Assembly (NCBI GenBank): GCA_937863945.1
Contig: CALMIB010000097.1
Location: 1 to 34,878, forward strand
Direction: 5' to 3'
Source: an uncultured Longilinea sp.
Lineage (GTDB): Bacteria > Chloroflexota > Anaerolineae > Anaerolineales > Anaerolineaceae
DNA: 34,878 nt
In this document: piece by piece, positions 25,025-32,466 of the stretch
Layout: each line of letters opens with the position of its first letter
Position numbering within the stretch: the stretch's first letter is position 1
The notes under the pieces: generated by a model
Told to the model about the DNA's origin: nothing
The model's input: only the letters and a program-made list of their open reading frames with translations
The model's database searches: none
Made by a program: the position numbers and the translations under genes

Positions 25025-25099
25025 GACCGAGGGCAAATACAGCGACTCCAGCGGGGCGTAATAAGCCACGCGCACGCTGCCGCCCTTTAATACCCGCAT
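25016..25099 (-). other. Short open frame after comEC, probably not a gene
   Basis: A 27-codon frame starting with ATG at 25099 eight bases downstream of the comEC stop encodes MRVLKGGSVRVAYYAP and ends LYLPSVTK. There is no clear ribosome-binding site, and its 3' end abuts the weak terminator hairpin. It is recorded because it fills the comEC-methyltransferase spacer and may be a fragment of a lost gene. Confidence 0.15.
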
Positions 25100-25106
25100 C
25101 CCGCGG

Positions 25107-27299
25107 TTATTTGCCGGCGATCCACATCCGCTCACCGTCGGCGGTCAGGCGCAGCCAGTCGTTCAGCCGGGTCCAATGCGCCGGACCCTCGCCCTCCGCC
25201 AGAATCCACTGCGCCTGCCAGGCGTCGCCGGCTGCCAGGTCGGCCGGCCCCAATGCCAGCACCTGCGCGGCGGGGAACTGCCCGGGCGGCAGGCCATTGG
25301 GCGCAGCGACGGTCAGCCCGCGCCATTCGATCAGCACGCCCGCGCCCTGCGCGCTGCGCCCCGCTGAGCGCAGCAGCAGGCCCTCCTCCAGTTGCAGCGT
25401 TTCACCTGCGGCCAGGGTCTCCTGCGGCGAGGGCAGCCGGTCGAGCGCGCTGGACTGCGGCGGCGCCAGCCAGTAGATCTGCGCGGGCGGGCAGCGCTCC
25501 AGCAGGTCCGCCAGGCTGCCGTCCGGCGCGGTGAAGATCACCAGCGCGTCCAGGCAGCGGCGGGCGGGCAGGCGGTCGGCCAGCGGCTGCGAGGCCTGCC
25601 CGGCCAGCAGCAGCGTGCGCCCGCCGGGCGCGGTGACCAGGGCACTGCCGCCGCGGAAGAATTCCACGTGCAGGCGGCCGTCGGGCAGCGGCGCGGCCGC
25701 GCTCCAGGCGGTCACGGCCAGCAGGGCAACCGCGGCGATCCAGGCCAGCGGCTGAACGGTGCGGCGCAGGCGGTGGGCCGCAGGCAGCCGCGGCAGCAGG
25801 GTGAGCGCGAACAGCAGCGCATAGAATGTGAAGGCGGCCGCGGGGGTGATCTGGCCGATGGAGATGGCGCCGCCCGGGATGCCGGCCAGCAGCGCGGTGA
25901 TGCGCAGCGTGTAGGCGGCCAGCGGCCAGGCCAGCCAGGCGAACAACTGCCCCAGCGGCAGCCAGACCAGCCCGCTCAGCAGCGAAAGCCCGCCCAGCAC
26001 CATCAGGGCCGGCTGGGGCGGCAGCGCCAGCGGGTTGGCGACCAGGGCTGAAAGCGACAGCCGTCCGAAGTGGTAGGCGATGACCGGCAGCGTGGTGATC
26101 TGCGCGGCCAGCGTGAAGAGCAGGTATTCGGCCACGGGTTGGGCGATGCGCTGCGCGCGGTTTTTGGGCAGGCGGCGCGCCAGCCGATTGGTCAACCAGC
26201 GCTGCAGCGGGTCGGCGTACAGCACCAGTCCCAGCGTGGCCATGAACGAGAGCTGGAAGCTGGGATCCCAGGGCAGCCAGGGGTTGAACAGGCACATCAG
26301 CGCGGCGGTGAAGGTGAGGCTGTTGACGCCGGCCTGCCTGCGCCCGATCAACCCGCCGAACAGGCCCACCGCGCCCATGATGGCGGCGCGCACCACCGGC
26401 GGCGAGCCGCCCACCAGCAGGGTGTACGCGCTGATCCATATCACGGCGCCCAGCGCGGCCGTGGCGCGCGGCAGAATTTTTCCCAGCAGCAAGACGATCA
26501 ACCCGGCCAGGATGGCGATGTTGAAGCCCGAAATGGCGACGATGTGGGCCGTGCCGGTGTCGCGGAAGGCCTGCTGCGCGTCCTCGGGCAGGCCGGAATC
26601 GTCACCCAGCAGGATGCCGGCCATCAGCGCGGATTCAGGTTGCGGGTAGAGCTGCTCCAGCACGGCGGCCGAGCGCTGCTTGAGCCAGTACAGGCCCGAA
26701 AGCAGCGGCGAGCCGCAATTGCGGCCGACGCGGGTGGCCTGCGGCGCGGCCAACTGGCTGTGCACGCCCTGGCGGGCGAGATACTCACGGTAGGAGAAAC
26801 TGCCGCCTTCGGGCGGGGTGACCGCGCGGGCGGTGATCTCCAGGCAGTCGCCGTAGCGCCACTCCTGATCGGGCGGCAGGGTGGCCAGCGCCAGCCCCGC
26901 AAGCGGCGTCAGGCTGCCGTCGGCGGCCACCTGCGCGGTGACCGCCAGGCGCACGCGCAGGCCGGAAGTGCGCTCTTCGGGCAGGCCGGCAATGCTTGCG
27001 CGCAGCGTCAGCTCGCTGTGGTCGTTGTAATACGCCAGGTCCGCCGGGGTGAACGCAGGCCGCGCCAGCGCCATGCGCAGCCCGCCCAGCCCAAGGGCGG
27101 CCAGCAGCAGCGCGAGCGGGATGCGCGCGAAGCGCCGCCAGCGCAGCAGCCGCGGTTGGCGCAAAAAGCGCGCCTCCAGCCAGGCCAGCAGCACAGCGGC
27201 CGCGGCAGCGCCCGCCCAGCATGCGGGCGGCCAGGCCGGCCGGTTCGCCGATAGCGCCAGCCCCAGGATGAAGCTAAGTGAGAGCCAGAACAGCGGCAA
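25107..27299 (-). CDS. comEC: ComEC/Rec2-type DNA uptake channel with degenerate C-terminal domain
   Basis: A 730-residue inner-membrane protein of the competence channel that passes single-stranded DNA into the cytoplasm. Order: two or three N-terminal helices, an OB-like DUF4131 region (about 90-190), and the Competence domain (about 215-500) with the family block ILLGDDSGLPEDAQQAFRDT followed by HIVAISGFNIAILAG. A C-terminal region (about 540-730) corresponds to the metallo-beta-lactamase-like domain. That domain lacks the H-x-H-x-D-H metal motif: the equivalent stretch reads VIFTAPDGSLADLLE, so it is probably catalytically dead. The start is TTG at 27299, preceded on the minus strand by GGAGAG and a TATAAT. 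No comEA neighbour is present. Confidence 0.88.
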   Translation of the reverse strand: MPLFWLSLSFILGLALSANRPAWPPACWAGAAAAAVLLAWLEARFLRQPRLLRWRRFARIPLALLLAALGLGGLRMALARPAFTPADLAYYNDHSELTLRASIAGLPEERTSGLRVRLAVTAQVAADGSLTPLAGLALATLPPDQEWRYGDCLEITARAVTPPEGGSFSYREYLARQGVHSQLAAPQATRVGRNCGSPLLSGLYWLKQRSAAVLEQLYPQPESALMAGILLGDDSGLPEDAQQAFRDTGTAHIVAISGFNIAILAGLIVLLLGKILPRATAALGAVIWISAYTLLVGGSPPVVRAAIMGAVGLFGGLIGRRQAGVNSLTFTAALMCLFNPWLPWDPSFQLSFMATLGLVLYADPLQRWLTNRLARRLPKNRAQRIAQPVAEYLLFTLAAQITTLPVIAYHFGRLSLSALVANPLALPPQPALMVLGGLSLLSGLVWLPLGQLFAWLAWPLAAYTLRITALLAGIPGGAISIGQITPAAAFTFYALLFALTLLPRLPAAHRLRRTVQPLAWIAAVALLAVTAWSAAAPLPDGRLHVEFFRGGSALVTAPGGRTLLLAGQASQPLADRLPARRCLDALVIFTAPDGSLADLLERCPPAQIYWLAPPQSSALDRLPSPQETLAAGETLQLEEGLLLRSAGRSAQGAGVLIEWRGLTVAAPNGLPPGQFPAAQVLALGPADLAAGDAWQAQWILAEGEGPAHWTRLNDWLRLTADGERMWIAGK

Positions 27300-27322
27300 G
27301 GTGAGATCTCTCCATCGGTATG

Positions 27323-27328
27323 ATTATA
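27323..27328 (-). promoter_or_regulatory. Candidate -10 element of comEC
   Basis: On the minus strand this is a perfect TATAAT, 24 bases upstream of the comEC TTG start. No clear -35 lies 16-18 bases further up. It overlaps a TAGAAT on the + strand (27327-27332). Confidence 0.4.
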
Positions 27329-27365
27329 GAATGGAAAGGTGGAAGCGCCGGCCTGAAATTTGCAC

Positions 27366-27371
27366 TATAAT
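27366..27371 (+). promoter_or_regulatory. Candidate -10 element of the beta-propeller gene
   Basis: A perfect TATAAT lies 31 bases before the ATG at 27403, leaving a leader of about 25 bases that contains GGAGAGG (27389-27395). The -35 region is not recognisable. Confidence 0.4.
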
Positions 27372-27402
27372 GGCGGAGATTACCAACGGAGAGGTGACTT
27401 TG

Positions 27403-29544
27403 ATGAAAAAGAATACAGCCCGATGGGCATTACCGGTTTTGATCCTGATGCTGTTGCTGCTGCCCATCGCCGGGGCCGCCGCGCAAGGTGGTGAACCGAC
27501 GCTTTATTTACCAGTAGTCTCAAAGGCACCGCCGCCGCCGCCGCCGGCCGTGAAAGCGGTGGGCCCTTCCGGCGGAACGTTCACCGCTGTGGTAATCGAC
27601 CCAGACGATGCCAGCATCCTCTACGTGGGTACCTTCGGGCGGGGCGTGTACAAAAGCCTGGACGGCGGGCTGAACTGGCAGGCGGCCAACAATGGCCTGG
27701 AAAACTGGACCATTCAATCGCTGACCATCCGTTCCTCCGATGGGATGCTGTTTGCCGGAACGTACGGCAGCGGGATTTACCGTTCGAGCGACGGCGGGTT
27801 GAACTGGCAGCCGGTGAATAGTCCGGCTGACGGGATTTTGGAAAAATTGATCGTCTATGACATTGAAATCGCACCCAGCCAGCCGGCAACGGTGTTCCTT
27901 TCCGGGCGCACGCAGGGCGAATGTTACAGCGCAGATTGCGAACTGTTTGGCTATCTCTACAAAAGCACCGACAACGGCCTGACCTGGGCGCGCGTGTGGG
28001 ACAGCCAATTAATGTTCACAAATGGCGATTATTCCTACGATATCGAAGTGGATCCGACCAGCGAACAGATCGTCTATTTCACCGCCCACCGCAACGGCGT
28101 GTACAAGAGCGTGAACGGCGGATCGACCTGGTTGGCAAAACAAGCTGCGCCACTCGATCTAAAAGCCCGAAAACTGTTGATCGTGACCAGTCCGCCGAAT
28201 ACGGTTTATAACAGTACCTATGCAACAGCAGGGGTCTATAAATCCACGACCGGCGGTGATGGGTGGGCGGTCGATAACGCACAATTGCCATCTCCGCTCT
28301 ATGGTTTTGCCCTTTCCCGGGACACCCAAAATCCGATGGACCTATACCTGGGAACCGGGGACAAGGGCGTGTTTAAATCGTCAATGCCGTTAGATCAACC
28401 AGCGAGTTGGCAGCCGTGGGGATTGCCCAGCAGCTTTATCTGGGCGTTCGCGCAGGTGCCCGGCGCCAGCCCGGCTTTGTATGCCGCCACGGGCGGCAAC
28501 GGCCTGCAATATTCGCCGGACGGCAGCGCCAACTGGCAAGCGCGCAGTCAGGGAATTTTTAACACCAATATCACCGCGCTGGTGAATTTCAACGGCGCGC
28601 TGTACGCCGGGGTGAACGGCGGCGGCGTATCCAAATATGACCCCAATGGCGAAACCTGGCAGGCGGTCAACAGCGGGCTGGTGAATTTGAATGTGCAGAA
28701 CTTGCTGGTGATTGAAGGCGGGCTGTACGCCGTGACGACGACCGACCTTTACGTCAGCGCCGACGGGCTCAACTGGACGGTGGCGCGCAGCATGCCGGTT
28801 TCGGCGCCGGGCGGGTCAACGCAGCCTGAGGCGGCGCTGCCGTTTGGCGAGCGAAACGCGCTGCCGGATGAGGAGCAATTCCTGCTGCAGCCGCAGGCGC
28901 CGGACAGCCCCCTGGAGGGCCTGGTCACGCCGCTGGGGGTGAGCCGCCCGATCACTTCGGCCGCGCGCAACTGGAAAGGGTTTTGGACCGGCACGGCCGG
29001 CGGCGGAATTTATCGGGACGGCCAGTATTGTACTTATTCCGGGCGGACGATTTATGCCATGCATCTCAGCCAGGCCGATGGTTCATTATATGCCAGCCTG
29101 ACCGGGGATTCGGGTAATCCTTATGCGGTCATAAAGTGGAAGGACGTTTACTCAAACAATTGCGGTGATTGGGATAACGAATCCATTTCGAATACCGTCC
29201 TGGTGTACAGCTTTGCTTCCAACCAGGCGCGCACATTTGGGGCTACCAATACAGGCATCTATTATAAGAATATAAGTACAACCACCTGGGTCAAGGCAAA
29301 TGGCATCTCCGACACGGTTCATGCGGTGGCGTTCGATCCTTATAACCCGAACCTGCTTTACGCGGCAACCTGGAACGGCGCTTTCATCAGCACGGACGGC
29401 GGCTTGAACTGGACGCAGGCGCCGAAGGCCGAGCTGCAGGGTCGAGAATTTTTCTCGGTGCAGGTGGATGCCGCCAACCCGAACATCGTTTACTTTGGCA
29501 GCCGCAACGGCAGCACCTACCGCTGGGATAAGACGTTGCCGTGA
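27403..29544 (+). CDS. Secreted Asp-box (BNR) beta-propeller protein
   Basis: A 713-residue exported protein. It has a Sec signal peptide (about 1-27, ending GAAAQG), the short motif LYLPVVSK, and a run of seven prolines as a spacer before the folded part. Sialidase-type Asp-boxes recur through the length: KSLDGGLNW, RSSDGGLNW, KSTDNGLTW, KSVNGGSTW, YSPDGSANW, VSADGLNW and ISTDGGLNW. They imply a seven- to ten-bladed propeller of the sortilin/exo-alpha-sialidase-like type. A Pro/Gln/Ala-rich insertion (about residues 465-520) splits the repeats. No catalytic residues of sialidases are visible, so a binding or structural surface role is likely. The ATG at 27403 is chosen for the signal peptide and GGAGAGG; a longer frame running back into comEC is rejected. 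Confidence 0.85.
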   Translation: MKKNTARWALPVLILMLLLLPIAGAAAQGGEPTLYLPVVSKAPPPPPPAVKAVGPSGGTFTAVVIDPDDASILYVGTFGRGVYKSLDGGLNWQAANNGLENWTIQSLTIRSSDGMLFAGTYGSGIYRSSDGGLNWQPVNSPADGILEKLIVYDIEIAPSQPATVFLSGRTQGECYSADCELFGYLYKSTDNGLTWARVWDSQLMFTNGDYSYDIEVDPTSEQIVYFTAHRNGVYKSVNGGSTWLAKQAAPLDLKARKLLIVTSPPNTVYNSTYATAGVYKSTTGGDGWAVDNAQLPSPLYGFALSRDTQNPMDLYLGTGDKGVFKSSMPLDQPASWQPWGLPSSFIWAFAQVPGASPALYAATGGNGLQYSPDGSANWQARSQGIFNTNITALVNFNGALYAGVNGGGVSKYDPNGETWQAVNSGLVNLNVQNLLVIEGGLYAVTTTDLYVSADGLNWTVARSMPVSAPGGSTQPEAALPFGERNALPDEEQFLLQPQAPDSPLEGLVTPLGVSRPITSAARNWKGFWTGTAGGGIYRDGQYCTYSGRTIYAMHLSQADGSLYASLTGDSGNPYAVIKWKDVYSNNCGDWDNESISNTVLVYSFASNQARTFGATNTGIYYKNISTTTWVKANGISDTVHAVAFDPYNPNLLYAATWNGAFISTDGGLNWTQAPKAELQGREFFSVQVDAANPNIVYFGSRNGSTYRWDKTLP

Positions 29545-29552
29545 GGGAAGTC

Positions 29553-29618
29553 AATGAGTGATGAGTTCCGGGTTCTGAGAGAGGGATTTTCTTTCTCAGA
29601 ATACGTTACCCATCACTT
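29553..29618. repeat. Imperfect long inverted repeat after the propeller gene
   Basis: The inner stem TTCTGAGA (29573-29580) pairs perfectly with TCTCAGAA (29594-29601) around a 13-base loop. The outer arms AGTGATG (29557-29563) and CATCACT (29611-29617) also pair. No U-tract follows. It may act as a 3' stability hairpin of the propeller transcript or be a small dispersed repeat. Confidence 0.55.
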
Positions 29619-29648
29619 ATCCCATCCCATCCCTCGTCGGAAGCACGC

Positions 29649-29789
29649 ATGGCACAATCTTTCGCCCAAAAGCTCAACCTGAAACCAGGCCAGGCGCTGG
29701 CGCTGGTGAACCCGCCTCAGGGCATGGCCGCGCTGGACGAGGGCTGGTCGGCGATGCGCTTCCGGCGGGAAGAAGGATCGAGGTCATAG
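29649..29789 (+). pseudogene. Internally deleted DUF3052-like gene remnant
   Basis: A 46-codon frame from ATG to TAG, directly abutting the next ATG. Its first part (FAQKLNLKPGQALALVNPPQG) matches the N-terminal pattern I know for DUF3052-type proteins (KL-x-I/L-KPG, then NAPxGY). Its last part (DEGWSAMRFRREE) matches the C-terminal end of the same family (DxTWSALRFRPVE). A full-length member has about 130-150 residues, so roughly 90-100 residues from the middle appear to be missing in frame. It is probably a non-functional remnant, though a short expressed peptide cannot be excluded. The family identification is from memory of the pattern. Confidence 0.5.
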
Positions 29790-30491
29790 ATGGGGGACGG
29801 TTTTGTGCCCATACTCGACACGGTTGATCTGGACTCCTGCTCCGCCGCGGACGACGTGGCGGTGGTGATCGATGTGCTGCGTGCCTTCAGCACGGCCGCC
29901 TACGCGCTGGCCGCCGGCGCGGAGCGCATCTGGCTGGTGAGCGGCGTGGAGGAAGCCCTGGCGCTGCGCGCGCGCACCCCTGGCGCGCTGGCGATGGGCG
30001 AGGTGGGCGGGATCAAAGCCGCGGGCTTCGACCTGGGCAATTCACCGCATGGGTTGAACGGGCGCGACCTGCGCGGGCGCACGCTGATTCACCGCAGCAG
30101 CGCGGGCACGCAGGGCGTGGTGCGCGCGGCGAAGGCGCGGGCGCTGTTTGGCGCTTCGTTTGTGTGTGCGGCGGCCACCGCGCGCGCTGTGCTGGCGTTG
30201 GCGCCGCGCCGGGTGACGCTGGTGGTTACCGGGCGGCGCGTGGATAACAGCGGCGACGAGGACCTGGCCTGCGCCGAATACCTGGCCGGGCTGCTGCGCG
30301 GCGAGCGCCCCGATCCGGCTTTATACCTGCGGCGGGTGCGCGCATCGCAGAACGCCGGCCTGTTCACCCATCCCGCCAACCCCGATTTTCCACCCGAGGA
30401 CCTGGACCTGTGCACGCAGCTCGACCGATTTGATTTTGCACTGCCGGTGCGGCGTCTTGATGGACGGCTGGAGATGAGGCGAGGGGAATGA
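29790..30491 (+). CDS. comB: 2-phosphosulfolactate phosphatase family protein (ComB-like)
   Basis: A 233-residue phosphatase of the ComB family, which in methanogens removes phosphate from 2-phosphosulfolactate in coenzyme M synthesis and in bacteria is widespread with unproven substrate. Family motifs seen: VVIDVLRAFSTAAYAL (the Mg-binding VIDVLRAS-type block), MGEVGGIKAAGFDLGNSP, the S-A-G-T-Q-G version of the NGT motif (HRSSAGTQGV), and an acidic DNSGDEDLACAEYL. The C-terminal DLDLCTQLDRFDFALPV is also typical. ATG at 29790 immediately follows the stop of the DUF3052 remnant. No other coenzyme M gene is nearby, so the physiological substrate is open. Confidence 0.85.
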   Translation: MGDGFVPILDTVDLDSCSAADDVAVVIDVLRAFSTAAYALAAGAERIWLVSGVEEALALRARTPGALAMGEVGGIKAAGFDLGNSPHGLNGRDLRGRTLIHRSSAGTQGVVRAAKARALFGASFVCAAATARAVLALAPRRVTLVVTGRRVDNSGDEDLACAEYLAGLLRGERPDPALYLRRVRASQNAGLFTHPANPDFPPEDLDLCTQLDRFDFALPVRRLDGRLEMRRGE

Positions 30492-30619
30492 CTGCCGCGA
30501 CAGCGGCCGATTGCGCCAAAACGCATCAAATCGCATAGTTGAACTGCTGTCAAGGGCGCGGGCCGCAAAGCTGTCAAAACTGTCAGATCGAAAATGCACC
30601 CGAAGGCCGCGCGTTATCG

Positions 30620-30630
30620 GGTAGAATCAA
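30620..30630 (+). promoter_or_regulatory. Candidate -10 region of the ABC exporter operon
   Basis: GGTAGAATCAA contains TAGAAT (30622-30627) and is identical over 11 bases to the pdxS -10 region (16198-16208). No good -35 is seen. The resulting leader would be about 60 bases. CTGTCA occurs three times just upstream (30547, 30571, 30580) and could be an operator. Confidence 0.35.
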
Positions 30631-30693
30631 GCTGCCTGTTCGCTGCCGCACCCACATAAAATCTTATCCCGCGGCGAACCTTTCCTAATCTGC

Positions 30694-32466
30694 ATGCACA
30701 TTCCCATCGCCACCCCCCGCCCCACATCTTCTCAAGCCCGGCTGCTGCTGCGCTGTTTCGGCTACCTGCGGCCGCATTGGAAATTAACCGCCGGCGCGTA
30801 CCTGACCATGCTGGTCATCGACGCGTTCAATATGCTCAACCCGCAACTGCTGCGCTGGACCATCGACAAGGGCATCCTGGCAGGCGATTTTCGGCTGCTG
30901 GGGCTGGCCTCGCTGGCGCTGCTGGGATTGGTCATCCTCAAGGGCGTACTGACCTATTTCCAGGGGCGCTGGACCGAAACTGCCTCGCAAAACGTGGCCT
31001 ACGATCTGCGCAACGAATTGCAGCGCAAGATTACGCTGCTCTCGTTTTCCTTTCACGACCAGGCCCAGGCCGGCGACCTGCTCTCGCGCGCCATCCAGGA
31101 CGTGGAGCGCATCCGCTTCCTCACGGGGCGGGCGACCTTCCGCGTGGCGGAGGGCGTGGTGATGATGCTGGCGACCGCCGCGGTGATGATTGTGATGAAC
31201 CCGCGCCTGGCGCTGCTGGCGGTGCTGGCCATTCCGCTGCTGGCCTACCAGTCGATCCGCTTCGGGCGCGTGTTCCGCCCGCTTTCGCGCCTGATCCAGG
31301 AGCAACTGGCGGCGCTGACCACCCGCGTGGAGCAGAACCTGCGCGGCGCGCGCGTGGTGAAGACCTTTGCGCAGGAGGAGCAGGAGATCCGGCGCTTCGA
31401 GGACGAAAACCAGCGCTGGTTCGAGCTGGCCTCCACCTCGGCGCGCCTGCAGGCCGTGCACATGCCGCTGTTGCAGTGGATCGCCAACATCAGCAGCGTG
31501 GGCATCCTGCTCTACGGCGGCATGCTGGTGATCAACGGGCAATTGACCATCGGCGAACTGGTGGCTTTCACCACCTACATGGGGCAACTGGTTTCGCCGG
31601 TGCGCTATTTGGGCATGATCCTGCCGGCCATCGCCATGGCGGCCGCTTCGGCCGAACGCATCTTTGATATCCTGGACCGGGCGCCGGAAGTGCGCGAACA
31701 ACCCGGCGCACGGCCGCTGGAAATATGTGAGGGGCGGGTGCGCTTCGAGAACGTATCCTTCGCCTATGGACAGAACCGCGTGCTGCGTGAGATCTCCTTC
31801 GAGGCGCAGCCCAACCAGGTGGTGGCGCTGCTGGGGCCGAACGGCTCGGGCAAGACCAGCATCGTCAACCTGATCCCGCGCTTTTACGACCCCACCGAGG
31901 GGCGCATCTGCATCGACGGCACCGACATCCGTGAGGTCACGCTGGCTTCGCTGCGCGGGCAAATCGGCATGGTGCTGCAGGAGACCACCCTGTTCGAGGC
32001 CTCGATCCGCGAGAACATTTCCTTCGGGCGGCCGGACGCCAGCGAAGAGGAGATCATCGCGGCGGCGCGGGCGGCCCAGGCGCACGATTTTATCGTGCAG
32101 TCGGCCAACGGCTACGACACCGCAGTCGGCGAGCGCGGCGTGACGCTTTCGGGCGGGCAAAAGCAGCGTTTGGCCATCGCCCGCGCCCTGCTGACCGATC
32201 CGCGCATTTTGATACTGGATGACGCCACCTCGAGCGTCGATTCGGAGACCGAACACCGCATCCAACTGGCGCTGGAGCGGGTGATGCAGGGGCGCACCAC
32301 GTTCGTCATCGCGCACCGCCTGAGCACGGTGCAGCGCGCCGATTTGATCCTGGTGCTGGAGAAGGGGCGCATCGCGGCGCGCGGGCAGCACGCCGAATTG
32401 CTCAAGTCGTCGCCGCTGTATGCCAGCATCTGCCAGCAGCAGTTGAAGGGCCAGGGGAGGAACTGA
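30694..32466 (+). CDS. ABC exporter subunit A (degenerate-site half)
   Basis: A 590-residue half-transporter: six membrane helices (about 30-320) followed by an ABC ATPase domain (about 345-585). Walker A is GPNGSGKTS, the signature LSGGQ (485-489) is canonical, and the H-loop is IAHRLS. Walker B, however, reads LILDDATSSVD, so the catalytic Glu is Asp510. This is the hallmark of the less active chain in heterodimeric type IV exporters such as TM287/288, LmrCD or BmrCD. Its partner, overlapping by one base at the stop, has the complementary defect. The substrate is probably lipids or drugs; sequence does not say which. The ribosome-binding site before ATG 30694 is weak. Confidence 0.92.
   Translation: MHIPIATPRPTSSQARLLLRCFGYLRPHWKLTAGAYLTMLVIDAFNMLNPQLLRWTIDKGILAGDFRLLGLASLALLGLVILKGVLTYFQGRWTETASQNVAYDLRNELQRKITLLSFSFHDQAQAGDLLSRAIQDVERIRFLTGRATFRVAEGVVMMLATAAVMIVMNPRLALLAVLAIPLLAYQSIRFGRVFRPLSRLIQEQLAALTTRVEQNLRGARVVKTFAQEEQEIRRFEDENQRWFELASTSARLQAVHMPLLQWIANISSVGILLYGGMLVINGQLTIGELVAFTTYMGQLVSPVRYLGMILPAIAMAAASAERIFDILDRAPEVREQPGARPLEICEGRVRFENVSFAYGQNRVLREISFEAQPNQVVALLGPNGSGKTSIVNLIPRFYDPTEGRICIDGTDIREVTLASLRGQIGMVLQETTLFEASIRENISFGRPDASEEEIIAAARAAQAHDFIVQSANGYDTAVGERGVTLSGGQKQRLAIARALLTDPRILILDDATSSVDSETEHRIQLALERVMQGRTTFVIAHRLSTVQRADLILVLEKGRIAARGQHAELLKSSPLYASICQQQLKGQGRN

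Noticed and set aside
26070..27254. A 394-codon + strand frame opposite comEC
   Set aside because: comEC on the minus strand has the conserved Competence domain. The + product is Gln/Arg/Gly-rich filler without motifs.
30784..32391. A 535-codon antisense frame over ABC exporter subunit A
   Set aside because: The + strand frame has every ABC motif; the antisense product is compositionally biased with no family features.
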